Positions 45,108 through 55,194 of a stretch of 64,000 bases of DNA are shown here, one piece after another. Under the pieces are notes generated by a model. That model saw only the letters and a program-made list of their open reading frames with translations. It was not told the DNA's origin and did not search any database. Made by a program: the position numbers and the translations under genes. Numbering within the stretch: the first letter of the stretch is position 1; the number at the start of each line of letters is the position of its first letter. Source of the DNA: Glebionis coronaria (taxonomy: Eukaryota; Streptophyta; Magnoliopsida; Asterales; Asteraceae); assembly GCA_025667525.1 (NCBI GenBank), contig CM046876.1, positions 567,111,469-567,175,468 of the forward strand, written 5' to 3'.

Positions 45108-45632
45108 TGTTGATCCCAAAGTCAGATCTTAAACCTTAATAGCTTGTTTAAGGGTTGTGATAGAGAGAAAGAATTCAATCTAACACTAGAGAAACTTTGC
45201 AAAGCAAAGTAACTAAACAAGATGCGGAATGTAATGTTTAGCACAAGAACAAATGAGATTCAAACGTTGCACTTTAATATATCAAGGATATACGAATACC
45301 CAAAGTGGTATTAGGGTTTACAAAACCTTAAAGTAATAATAATGAAAAACGAAATGAGAAAGACACTCTTTGCATGCTAACCTAGTGAGTCCTTTTATAG
45401 ATGCAAGGACCCACGTACAAGATCACTACTAACAAACTATGGAAAGTATTAAGGAATAATAACTGAAACGCGTAAAGATCTATTCCATATTTATCTTGAT
45501 GGCAGGGCCTTTGACTCCAGCAGGGGAACGGATCCCCCTGCCTTTGTTATTTAGCAGGGGGAACTTACTCTAGCAGGGGTATAAATAATCAACTAGCAGG
45601 GGAAACAAATAAGCATAGTTTTATTCCCAACA
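45108..45632 (-). repeat. 5' LTR of element V
   Basis: Identical to 34076-34600 except for A at 45489 in place of G. TATA box CTATAAAAGG on the minus strand at 45391-45400 should drive the genomic RNA. Followed by duplication CAAGC. Confidence 0.97.
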
Positions 45633-45637
45633 CAAGC

Positions 45638-46856
45638 TACAAAGTCAGCCGCTGACATTCAGAGTTTGAGCGCTGACAAGAGTAAAGCAAGCGCTGAAAG
45701 ACCCACAAGTATGATTGGTGTATCCCAACCACCAGTTATTATTAGGGATATAGCTACACAGGTTCCAACAACTACTTTACCAACCATTTGAGCAAAAGAC
45801 AAGGGTAAAGGGATCTTGGAAGAAGTTGAGGTGCCAAAGAATGTTGCCCAGGTACATTTTGATTCAGTTTTGGCTGCACAGTTGCAAGAACAGGATTGGA
45901 CTACCACAGAGAAGGCTAAGGATGGTAGTAATGGTGATGAGAGCTATGATTCTAGTGTGATGATCTTAGAAGAGCCAGAGAAATTGGAGTATGGGGAAGA
46001 TGACTTAGCCAAGGAAAGGCTAAGAGATTTGAAGATGAAAGTAGAATTTGACATGCCAGAAGTGAGAGAAATGTATTTTTCATGGGAGTCTAAGGTTGAA
46101 GAGAACCCAAATATGTCTATAACTGGACAAATTTTGGGTTTGGAGATATTGCTGAGAGTTTAGGAAGATTGTAAGATAATTTTAAAGCACAAGGCTAACA
46201 AGGTGCTTTCTGAACTCAAGAGGGATAGAAGGGAGCTGTACTTTATGCTACTTAGGTGTCATCAAGTTAGATGGACCTATGAAAGGTTAAGGAAGTTGTC
46301 CTTTGAAGAATTGGAGTTCCATGCTTATACAATTTGGGTAAGAGTTTGTGAGGAGAATACTACGAGGCTTCTTTCAGCTGAAAGGAGAGAAGAGATTGAG
46401 TAGAATATGCAGATCTAGAGGGCTTCTATTATGCCAAGGCCAGTGAAGAAGGGAATTCCCATTGAATTTCTGGTCCTTGACAGATTGAATCCCTATGATG
46501 CAGTGATTAGAAGGAGTATTAAGCTTTCACCATTGGAGGCTTCAGATCTTGCAGAGGTAGTACCCTTGGATTTAAGAAATCCAATAGTTAATTATGAAGA
46601 AGATGCAAGTGGGTTCTGGATGATCACCAGATATGGCAAGAAGGTACATACTTTCACTTCCTTGATCTCCTTATTTGCAAGCATGGATAGAGAAGACTTG
46701 GTAGATCTGTGGAGTTTGATGAAGACCAAGTATGAGGCTAAAGCACCTACTTCAGTCAATGGAATAAAGATCTGGACACCATTCAAAATAATGATTCAAC
46801 CAGATGAAGCAAATCCAATATGGTTGGATCTGGATGATATCAGTAGGTTACAATAG
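45638..46856 (+). pseudogene. Accessory ORF of element W, 3' part
   Basis: Continuation of the W accessory frame beyond V. Open pieces 45816-46163, 46203-46403 and 46431-46856 are separated by stops (for example near 45789, 46160, 46401). The piece with KDKGKGI near 45797 and the C-terminal part (HTFTSLISLFASMDREDLVDLWSLMKTKY near 46650-46730) match the middle and C-terminal domain of the V accessory protein (TFLSLDVMFQILDSEDLEDLWKILKK). Three motif copies at 45649, 45670 and 45691 are 21 bp apart. Confidence 0.78.
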
Positions 46857-47118
46857 CGTCTACATTAGCAGCTGGTGTTTGCCATCTAAGCACTACAAAG
46901 TTTTCACAGTATCTTCTTGTGGATGCTCAATATCCTATGTCCAAGTATGTTTTGAAGAAGATGGTGTCTATACAGCTAGAAGTAAATTATACTAGTGATG
47001 TTAGCAAGGATTTAATTAGATTTGTTTACTATCTAATTAACAAGTAGTTTGTATTTGTAAGAATCCTCCTTGTACTTAGTTTTTATTTAGAAACTTGATT
47101 ACTAGAGTAGATATCAAG

Positions 47119-47131
47119 TTTAGGGGAGGAT
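47119..47131 (+). other. Polypurine tract of element W
   Basis: TTTAGGGGAGGAT directly before the 3' LTR. Confidence 0.85.
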
Positions 47132-47635
47132 TGTTGGGAATAAAATGAGCTAAGTCACTCAAACGCTGATAAGAGGAAATTGGACGCTGACAAGAGGAAT
47201 TGAAGCGTTGACAGATCAAGCACTGACAAGAAATATCCAAGCGCTGACAATAAGAAGTCCAACCACTGATAGGAATATTTAGTCAACACCTTTATTATTT
47301 GATGTAAAGATATACTCAATATTGTATTTTCTATATTTATCTTTACCTAGAATAGTTGATAGTTTATCCTTTGTACACGACTCCTTATGTTATAAAAGGA
47401 GGTCGTAGGGTTTGTAGTTCATATATACATTATTCAGTTTTCATAACTTTGATTGTAAGCAAGTTCGATCATCAATCAAAAGTGAAAGTTTGGTTTAACT
47501 ATTTGCTTGTTCTTTATTCTAAGTGTTAATTCCGCATAACACTTAGATTGTTCATAACAACAAAGTTTCTCTACGCGTTAAACTTGATTTAATCTCGTTA
47601 ACACAAAGCTAATAGATCTAAGTTTGGGATCAACA
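47132..47635 (+). repeat. 3' LTR of element W
   Basis: Same tips as the 5' LTR, about 96 percent identical, with two 4-bp indels. TATA box TTATAAAAGG near 47391. Followed by AGAAG. Confidence 0.93.
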
Positions 47636-47640
47636 AGAAG

Positions 47641-48795
47641 AAACTCAAAAGAGAAGAAAAGAAAGAATCTTCAAGAAAACTCATCAAAGAGAGAGATAGA
47701 CCAAAAACGAACAAAAGGACTCACTGGCCGCGGTTCGTTAAATAGGTCCGTGGTTCATTATCAATAATGGGCCGCTAGGTTATTTGAGGAACCATGGACA
47801 GTAGGTGTCCAAAAATGATTATCGACTCAAAAGAAAATCACTTGGTCAAACGATTTAACATAAGTTGCTAAATGACTTGATAGTCAATGCTTCGAATATG
47901 ACTTTTAACAGTTGCAATTGCAAGTTAAAATTACTTGAATATTTCAAAAGAAATATTTAAGTTGTCAATCTTACTAGGAGAGGAATTAGATTAAACTCTA
48001 ACCTTCTTTGACAACCGAGTGAGAAAATAAAGAAGAAAAGAAGGATCACAAGAACAACAAGATCCAAGACTCAAAGACAAATCATATTGAAAAACATGAA
48101 AGGAAATAAAAGAAGGATCATACAAAAGCATAATTTTAATCTTAGTTACACTATAATTCTAAGATTTGCTTAAATTGGATGTCTTATTAACAAGCAACAC
48201 ATGCTTAATTATAAGACAAAGTGGTAACGGAATTTGGTGGAGAAGGCTTGGTGGTAATCTTGTAATTCAACTCATCATAGATATAAGACATGACAAGATG
48301 TTGATATTGACAACAATGACAATATGTTCCATGATGCATGACATTACCATGTGATGGAGGAAGAACACAAAAGGGAAGTGGTTAAAAGGAGAGTTTCCAA
48401 AATCAATTTCCTTAGAAGGAGAAGAGATTTGATTAGGTCAGTTCTTTGGTGAATTTGGGTTGAAAGAGATTTGAGAAAATAGTGGATAATCAAGGCTTTA
48501 ATTTAGTGAAAAAGACATTTCGATTTGGTGTAAAAGAGATGCAAAAATGCTTAGGGTCAAGAAGAGAAAGCACAAGATATTCTGGGAGTGATCAAAGGTT
48601 TAAAACAAAGATTCCAAAAGGTGTTGGAACAATTGGTAGGTTTTAGAAAACTCATTTTTGAAGGTGTCTGCCCGCGATTCAATAATTATACCCGCGGTTC
48701 CATATATATATGGATCCGGCGGACAATTAAGGATCCGCGCACAGAGGTTGTGTCTTGGTGGATAAGGGAATTTTACAATTCAACAAATCCTAATA
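47641..48795 (-). other. Internal remnant of element Z, right side
   Basis: A-rich, AAGAGAAGAA-rich sequence continuing from 24303 once W is removed. There is no protein. It contains GCGGTTC pairs at 47730/47750 and 48674/48694, each exactly 20 bp apart. It joins directly to the truncated right LTR, so a deletion junction lies near 48795. Confidence 0.6.
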
Positions 48796-49550
48796 ATCTA
48801 GTTATGAAAGTGTTCTTCCCTTTGCACTTGAGAGGATGAGAGGATTTGAAGGAGAGAATCACATCTTAAACAAGCTTAATCAAAACTAACTAATCAACCA
48901 GTTTAAAGATGTTATTAAAGAAACTGTGCAAAAAGGGTTGAAAGAAAGCTGGAAATGATCCACTATTTATAGGGCAAAAGTGCAACGGTCGAAAACACCC
49001 GCGGTGCCTTAATTGTCTCCACGGATCCTTATCAATAAAGATCCGCGGGTCTATTTAAGGTACCTCGGGCTTGGAGTCCGTGCATTTTTTTTCCTTTAGT
49101 GGGGAAATGCCATATGGGGTAGTTTATACCCAAAAGGGATATTCCTTTGGCATTTGGAATATGCCAAATTCAAATTAAAGATATTCTTTGGAATATACCT
49201 TAGGGAATATTCTTTGGAATATGCCAAGTTCAAATTTTTATTTTCTTTCTGATAAAACATTTTCTTAAAAATAAATTTAATTAAAAATTACTTTGTCACT
49301 TTAATTAAAAGTTAGTTTTAAGAAAATATTAATCATTGATCACTTAGTAAGTTTAATGACTTGTTTGTACATGCCTTGAGTGATTCATGCATAATGCGAT
49401 TTTGGAGGTGTCGAGAGAAGTATACAAATGTATTCTTGAGTGATTACGAGTACCTTAACATTTTACATAATGTATTGAGAATTATACGTTTGTTATCAAC
49501 AAAACACGAAGAGATTATATCGACTAAACATCGTAATGTTTGCACTAACA
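48796..49550 (-). repeat. Truncated 5' LTR of element Z
   Basis: About 750 bp matching the end of the left LTR (CTTTGCACTTGAGAGGATGA through GTTTGCACTAACA). The first part of this LTR and the PBS are missing. Confidence 0.8.
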
Positions 49551-49555
49551 CATAA

Positions 49556-52373
49556 GATATTAGTCAGGCAACAAACTATAACCAAACAAGGCTATAATCA
49601 CAAAAGTATACGTTTACACCTACGTCTAAGTGCATGCAACTGAAGTGTTAACCAAAAGTACTCTACATATAATTTGAACCATGTGCATATGCCTATCTAG
49701 GAACATCCGTGAAGAATAAAATGTAAGTGCATCTAACTTGACCACACAATCATAGTGAAGTAGGGTGTCAACCCTAATAGATCTATCCATAACGTTTACG
49801 CTTACCCTACAAAATTAACGGTTCATGAGTATTGTCTTAAAGAAATAAGACCTACAAGACTTGGACCTTCAATAGGCAAACATATCATGTTTTTAGCACT
49901 TATATTCATCCGTAAAACAAGCTATGTTCTCACCCCAAAAAGCATACACAAAATGTAAAAAGTGGGGCTATGAACTCACCTCGAAATGATAGCAAAGATG
50001 TAATAGCACAAACGTAGACGTGGAAAATGACAACTCAAAACAATCCGTAACCTAGATTAAATAAGGTACGTATTACTATGCATGCAAACGAAAAACGTAG
50101 CATTTAGTCGCCTAGTATACGCTTGCGTGCAATTTATAAGATTAATAGCCGTTTTAATAAAATATATTATTTTATTAAATCAAAAGTCAACATTGAGCAA
50201 AATTTACGTAACTGGCATTTTTAGAATCTACAAGTCAAGTATATCATTTTTGTAACTAGACGATCCTTTTGTTTCAGTTTAAACGGGTTAAATAAATTAT
50301 TGAAGTTATTACATAAACTATTTAATTAATTGTGACATGTAAGTATAAATTATTGAATATTCGTTATTAAGTTATAAGACCAACTAAATATATGGTCGTA
50401 AACTAGGTAACGAGGTCTACAACTTTCATTAAGGGAGTTTCCCGAGACGAGGTCTATAAACAGTTCAAAATGAGGCCACAAAGTGGTTACTCGTACATTC
50501 TCTGTCAACACAGAGAACACATGTACATAAGGTGTTTGATAAAACGTTTAGGACATTTTCAAGGGTTGACTTGTAAACTCGCATAACTCATTCAACTATG
50601 GGTCTTAACGTAAACCAAAAATAGCGTTGCGTAGACGGTACAACCGTCTACGACTTTCATTGTATAAGTTTTGTAAAACCAAGTCGCTTATTGGTCGATA
50701 AACGTAGTCGGTTGCCACTGTTTCAATCATCCAACACTTACCCAATTTTTACATAGTTTTACAAATAGACACGATTTGAGGACTTATTCTCAAAGGCTTG
50801 CTACAAATTCATTACTAGGTCTATTTTAGTGATATCACTTTTGTTACGATCTCCATACTAGTGGATTTGAAATGAAACACGAGGCTACTAGTATGGAGAT
50901 CGTAACAAAGTGGAATCACCAAAGTATCTATATATGTAACTTGTCTTTAACATACGCATGTAAATCAAGTCCACCACTTGTTTACTCATTTACTAGTCTA
51001 GGTTCTAAGACCTCAAGTCGATATCAGACTAGCCACACGCCGTGTGACTTGCTCCATTATGCCACGACCAAGAACTCATACGAACAATAATATGTTTTAG
51101 CCTAGGGTTTCTAGGTCTTGGTTAAGATTCAATTCATCATGATTCGTTTATTATACAAGCATTGATTTGCACGAGCACATACCTAGACTAAGCTATACAA
51201 GAAAATAAAGAAGAAGAGGAAGATGTGTTTACCCTACACGCGTGAGAAGACCTCAAATATGTTAACTCGAACACAACAATACCAAACACAAGATTACAAT
51301 CAACACGACTCGTTATGCAAAATCCTTTGGCTACAACACGACCCACATCTCAATTCTAACACAAAGAACACTCCACCCACAACCGAATTTTATCGCTGCT
51401 CTTCTTCTCGTGACCAGTGTGACCTAAGAACAGTAAGGTTTTTATCTTCCTTTCTTGATCGAATGTTGAAACAAGAGTGGAGTGGTATTTTGTTTAGTGT
51501 GTGTGTGTACTCGGTTGTTATGAATGAAGGCTAAAAGGGAGTATTACTATTATAATAAAATGTTGTTCGATTGAAGGTTTTGTCACAATCCAAACTAGGG
51601 CTCATCAAAAGAACCATGGAGAAGAGTGTTTTGGAGAGTCAAACACATAAAGGGGGACTTTGGGAAGGTGAACACATTGTGTCAGGAAGGAAAAAAAAGG
51701 GTGTCGGGGCTAGGCTTTTTAACCATTGGATTTTTAGAGGAAAAAGGGGAACCAAGTATATATTAGGGTGTATAGGCTGGGCTTGGGTAAAGTTTATCTA
51801 AAAGGTTTGTTGTTTAATTTTAAATGGTTTAAAAAATATTTATGTAAAGTACTTTGTGGTATCGAGTCCTAGTAGTCCAAGAAGAAGTGGTTCGGCTAGG
51901 TTTGGTCATCGTTTAAGTGGGAGTGTCGGGTTTCAAACTATGGGTGGCGTCGACTTATAAACAGGATGTGGTCACTTAGGGTTTTCAATGTGTAGAGATA
52001 TCATTTAGGGTGTTCTTGGTACAAAAAAAGGCTTAAGGTTTCGTCTAAGTGTCGAATGTGAAAAATCTAGGTTTTAAAGAGGATATGAGTGATAAATTAA
52101 GCATACGGTCTGTGGTCACGAGTTGCTCGGGTTCGTTTCATTTGTAGACGTGTATAAACAATAAAATGTCGTATTCATAGTACTAGTAATTTTTAATGAC
52201 ACGTAAGAATAATAAGCTCAATGGAAATGATTCTGTAAAAATAAACTTCATTAATCGTCAATTTGGATACGTACACACTTTGCGTAAAGTTAACTGGGAA
52301 AACTCAATAGGCAGGGGAAACTAACCCGTTAACTAGGATTGTTTAAATAAGTCTAAATTTCACGGTTGTTACA
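49556..52373. other. Right part of solo LTR Y
   Basis: LTR sequence without recognisable protein; open frames at 50872-51090 and 51223-51534 have no known domain. It contains a perfect 22-bp inverted repeat (listed) and ends CGGTTGTTACA. Confidence 0.6.
50841..50908. repeat. Perfect 22-bp inverted repeat
   Basis: Arms 50841-50862 (TTGTTACGATCTCCATACTA and two more bases) and 50887-50908 are perfect complements around a 24-base loop. Pairing continues imperfectly outward. Confidence 0.9.
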
Positions 52374-52847
52374 TACTTTGTACCTTGGATAAAGACTTGA
52401 TACCTAGCGTATTCGTGCCTTTGTCGTTTCATTTTCCCCAATATAATCATATCTCTGACTTGGCAGTTTACTCGATTATGATTCTAGAGCCAAGTTCCAG
52501 AGTCATACGCGTACATGTCTCCCTAGTGGCGGGTGACGCGACACTCAACTATCCGTTAATTACCAGAAATCTTTCTTTTCTCGTCTTCATGAGTTATTGG
52601 GCTAAATAATATAAGCGAAGCCCTATACATTTTGGAGAATATTTTGGGCTAAGAGAAACCCATTAAGCCCTTCTTGTTTAACACAATGTTTCTTTTTGGC
52701 ACTAGATTTCCCCACGTGTCTTTCTCCTTCTTTCTATGGTTCTGATCATAACTCGTGATGTACTCCTAACTGACATGTCATTTCACTTTCTCTCCTTCTC
52801 ATATAAATACCACTCATAATTTCTATCTTCTTCCTGTTCTCTCTCTA
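52374..52847 (-). repeat. Remainder of left LTR of X and its border
   Basis: Starts with the duplicated X LTR block TACTTTGTACCTTGGATAAA and goes on beyond the point where the left piece is cut. The LTR end is not certain (perhaps near 52690, at TTAACACA). Downstream, ATATAAATACC at 52801 on the plus strand is a possible TATA box for the antisense ORF of X. Confidence 0.5.
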
Positions 52848-53358
52848 CAGGGTCGTCTCGTTGAATTTAGAGACCCTGTGTCGTAACCTCAAAATAGGCC
52901 CTCTAATTTTAAAAGTCGAGGTTTTCATATAATTAGCAAAGAATAATATCGATATGCTTTTCTTTCGGTGTCGATCAAATAACAACTTGTTGTATTTTAC
53001 TTCTAAAAAATTACTATACATCATTTATATAGTAAGATACCTAGTATATATCTTGAAAATGCATTTTAGACATACATAAATTTAAACATACATAAATTTA
53101 AACTAGAAATATATTTTTTTATTGGTTGTCTTCTCCAGCAAAATATACGAAACATCTATTTTCTCCATTGAAGCTCAACCTAAACTTTTTTTTATCTTTC
53201 CTTCTATTAACAATGTCTTTCACTTTTGTACAGTGATATGTTAACATAACTAACTTTCTCAAAAGTATAGTAATACAGATGTTTTAAAATTTTAAGGCCC
53301 CTGGAAAATGGAGGCCCTATGTGGTTGCCCCTCCCACACTTACCAAAGTTTGGCCCTG
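52848..53358. mobile_element. hAT-like nonautonomous transposon, 511 bp
   Basis: Flanked by a perfect 8-bp duplication TCTCTCTA (52840-52847 and 53359-53366). Ends CAGGGTCG and, reversed, CAGGGCCA fit a hAT terminal repeat. Subterminal GGCCCTCTAATTTTAAAA and GAGGCCCTATG-type blocks are common in plant hAT remnants. No transposase. Confidence 0.85.
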
Positions 53359-53463
53359 TCTCTCTACCCTTGTCGAAATATTTTTATCAATCGTCTTCTT
53401 CTCTCTCAGATGTGTTATGTTATCCTTTTATTTCTATTTTTAAACTTCCACTAGTCGTCCTAG

Positions 53464-54268
53464 ATGTCTGGTAGTGAGTCGAAGAGATGGATGCGGAGTC
53501 TGCCGCTTTGCTAGATCCTAAGTGTGTTATGTACATCCGCACGAGCAACTTAATCTCACGGTCCCAAAGTATGGTATACCAGAGGACTTATGTCCCCGTC
53601 TTCCTGTCCCTGATATGACCATGATCCACCTTTGGATGACGCAATCGGTATATATCTTACGTATCTTGAACACGGTGGGTTACAAATTCCTTTTTCTTCA
53701 TTCTTTCTAACTGTTATCAAACACTTCCGGGTGCATATATCTTAGTTGGGGCCTATCGGTGTAAATTGGGTAGTGATGTTCAATATTCGGTGTTGTAGTT
53801 TGAGAATACATTGTACAATGAACCTATTATGGGGGTTTTTATTGGTTATGAAAGCAGGGACATTGGTCTTCATTTGAAAGTCGGGTTTAGAAGGGATCTC
53901 GTCAGTGTTTGTTGGAGATGACTTCTAGCCTCAAAGGCTGGAAGAAAAAGTTTTTCTTGATACATAGGAGGGAAATTCCACATCCGATGCCCTGGAGACA
54001 TCGTGACTATGATATGTTTTATGACTTTCCTGCTTCTTATGAAGAAGGTCATGTAGAGTTGCTTGGTGCTAATCCCAATACCCTTCGTCCTCCCCATACG
54101 ATATTACTTTTTATCTCTGGGCTCTCCGTGTCGTACTGCCATCCGGAGCTTAGGCGGATACTCTAGGACGCCGACGGAAATGGTATATGTTAGTACAGAG
54201 ATTGGGTCGGGGTAGAAAGTGGACCTGAGTTTCTAGCGGATGTCTTTGATGATTTCGTGCACAAATAA
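53464..54268 (+). pseudogene. Antisense gypsy-type transposon ORF of X, broken
   Basis: It starts at the ATG at 53464. In-frame stops and shifts follow, and the best-preserved part is at 53909-54166: SLKGWKKKFFLIHRREIPHP and a SYEEGHVELLGAN block, matching in position and pattern the LKNWNNKFFWID core of the element A antisense ORF (PF04195-type family). It ends near 54268. Its presence and strand place X in the Tat lineage with a minus-strand coding direction. A hAT element sits in its upstream region. Function of the family unknown. Confidence 0.65.
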
Positions 54269-54834
54269 AGGTAAACTGTTAGTTGTTATCGCGGGGATGA
54301 CAATAGTGGCAAAAGTAGCCCTTCAAATTATCTTTGAAACATTGGCAGATAGCACCCCTCCATATTAAACTTTGGTTAGTTTCACTTTTAGCCCTTAAAC
54401 TTTATAATTTGGAGATGTGCCAAGATAAGCCCTTCAACTTTGAACTTTTTCACTTTTAAGACTTGATCTTGTAGTTTGAGGAAGTTACACCATTAGTCCT
54501 TACATTTCCAAACTTGACACTACAAGCACACAACTTCTAAACTTTGGCATAGCTGATCCTTCAAATTTGAAAATGTGCCTTCTTCATCCTTGTGTCTCGT
54601 TTTCTTGATAATTCTTCATATTTTATCCATAAAAGCCCGACGTTTGCTTCTTTTGCATCTAAATTGCCTCCACAAGCATAAATACACAGAACACGCATAA
54701 TTCTGATATATTAAGCATAATCATGTAGATTTGGTGTTTTAAGTGTTTTAGGGTTATTAAGGATGAGTTTTTATACACTTATCAGTGTCTTGTGTGATGG
54801 ACATGCCATTCGAACCTAGAGTAGATTGAGTGTT
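54269..54834. other. Noncoding filler between antisense ORF and PBS of X
   Basis: A stretch with repeated CCCTT(C/A)AA.TTT-like phrases on both sides of short gaps (54325-54620). Gag-pol would be expected here in an intact element, so a deletion has removed it. Similar phrases appear at 63590-63760. Confidence 0.5.
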
Positions 54835-54854
54835 GGGTCTCGCGGGTGACGCCA
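54835..54854 (-). other. Primer-binding site of element X
   Basis: Minus strand TGGCGTCACCCGCGAGACCC, differing from the element A site TGGCGCCATCCGTGGGACCC at four positions, two bases from the LTR. Confidence 0.65.
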
Positions 54855-55194
54855 AATATTGAAGCAAATTTTTACATGTGGATTAGAAGACCATTGGATT
54901 TTTCTCAGATGATAATGAGTCAATTGTGTATGCTTTACCTGAAAGGGATACGAAACGCTTGTTAGCTTCGTCCCTGGTGTGACTCCTAAACCAAGCTCCA
55001 GTGTGAGAGTAAGTATGTGATCGAAGTGGTAATCTGACTATTTAGTATTAGAGTAAATGTGCATATATGAAATAGTTGGAATTGCAATAAATATGAAGGA
55101 GTATTTATACCCAATGTTAAAGTAAACCTAGAGGTCTTGTTCTATCTCTAGGTCTAAGCACTCTACACAAAATAGATCTTATCCTTAATACTTA

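Larger units (their letters stand above)
34076..45632 (-). mobile_element. Complete young Sirevirus-like Ty1/copia element V
   Basis: 11,557 bp flanked by a perfect duplication CAAGC (34071-34075, 45633-45637). LTRs 34076-34600 and 45108-45632 are 525 bp each and differ at one position only (G at 34457, A at 45489). PBS, PPT, gag, pol and a 982-codon accessory ORF are all open. With a commonly used plant rate of 1.3e-8 per site per year, one difference in 525 bp implies insertion well under 0.2 million years ago (rough). The motif GCAGGGGA recurs through LTRs, spacer and coding regions. V is the innermost element of the nest. Confidence 0.96.
24304..47635 (+). mobile_element. Sirevirus-like Ty1/copia element W, defective
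   Basis: Flanked by a perfect duplication AGAAG (24299-24303, 47636-47640). LTRs are 24304-24799 and 47132-47635; a PBS at 24802-24813 and PPT at 47119-47131 are in place. Internal order: gag, protease, integrase, RT, RNase H (24882-31291), spacer, accessory ORF (32484-34075 and 45638-46856). Several stops and frameshifts disable all ORFs. Element V is inserted in the accessory ORF. LTRs differ by about 20 substitutions and two small indels (about 4 percent), so W is far older than V. Its motif RCGCTGACA recurs throughout. Confidence 0.92.
19596..49550 (-). mobile_element. Sirevirus-like Ty1/copia element Z, gutted
   Basis: Flanked by a perfect 5-bp duplication CATAA (19591-19595 and 49551-49555). 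TG/CA ends: TGTAAAAACTAGAAGG at the left, TTTGCACTAACA at the right. On the minus strand the left LTR is preceded by TCAAAACTGGGGAGAT, with further AAGGGGGAG-type purine tracts (22640-22660, 23080-23100), a known Sirevirus trait. Without element W, only about 2.9 kb of internal sequence remains, none of it coding. The right LTR keeps only its last 750 bp or so, and no PBS is present, so gag-pol, PBS and part of the 5' LTR have been deleted. Confidence 0.8.
19240..52373. mobile_element. Solo LTR Y, about 3.2 kb, split by nest Z
   Basis: Starts TGTCACACCCCCTAATTATC at 19240 and ends TTTCACGGTTGTTACA at 52373. Its own sequence is 19240-19595 plus 49556-52373; the rest is element Z with everything inside it. 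TG/CA ends and the CCCC start resemble the solo LTR at 9352-12392. Its flanks are ATTCG left and TACTT right, which do not match, and 42 bp of X LTR are duplicated either side (19198-19239 and 52374-52415, four differences). Confidence 0.65.
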
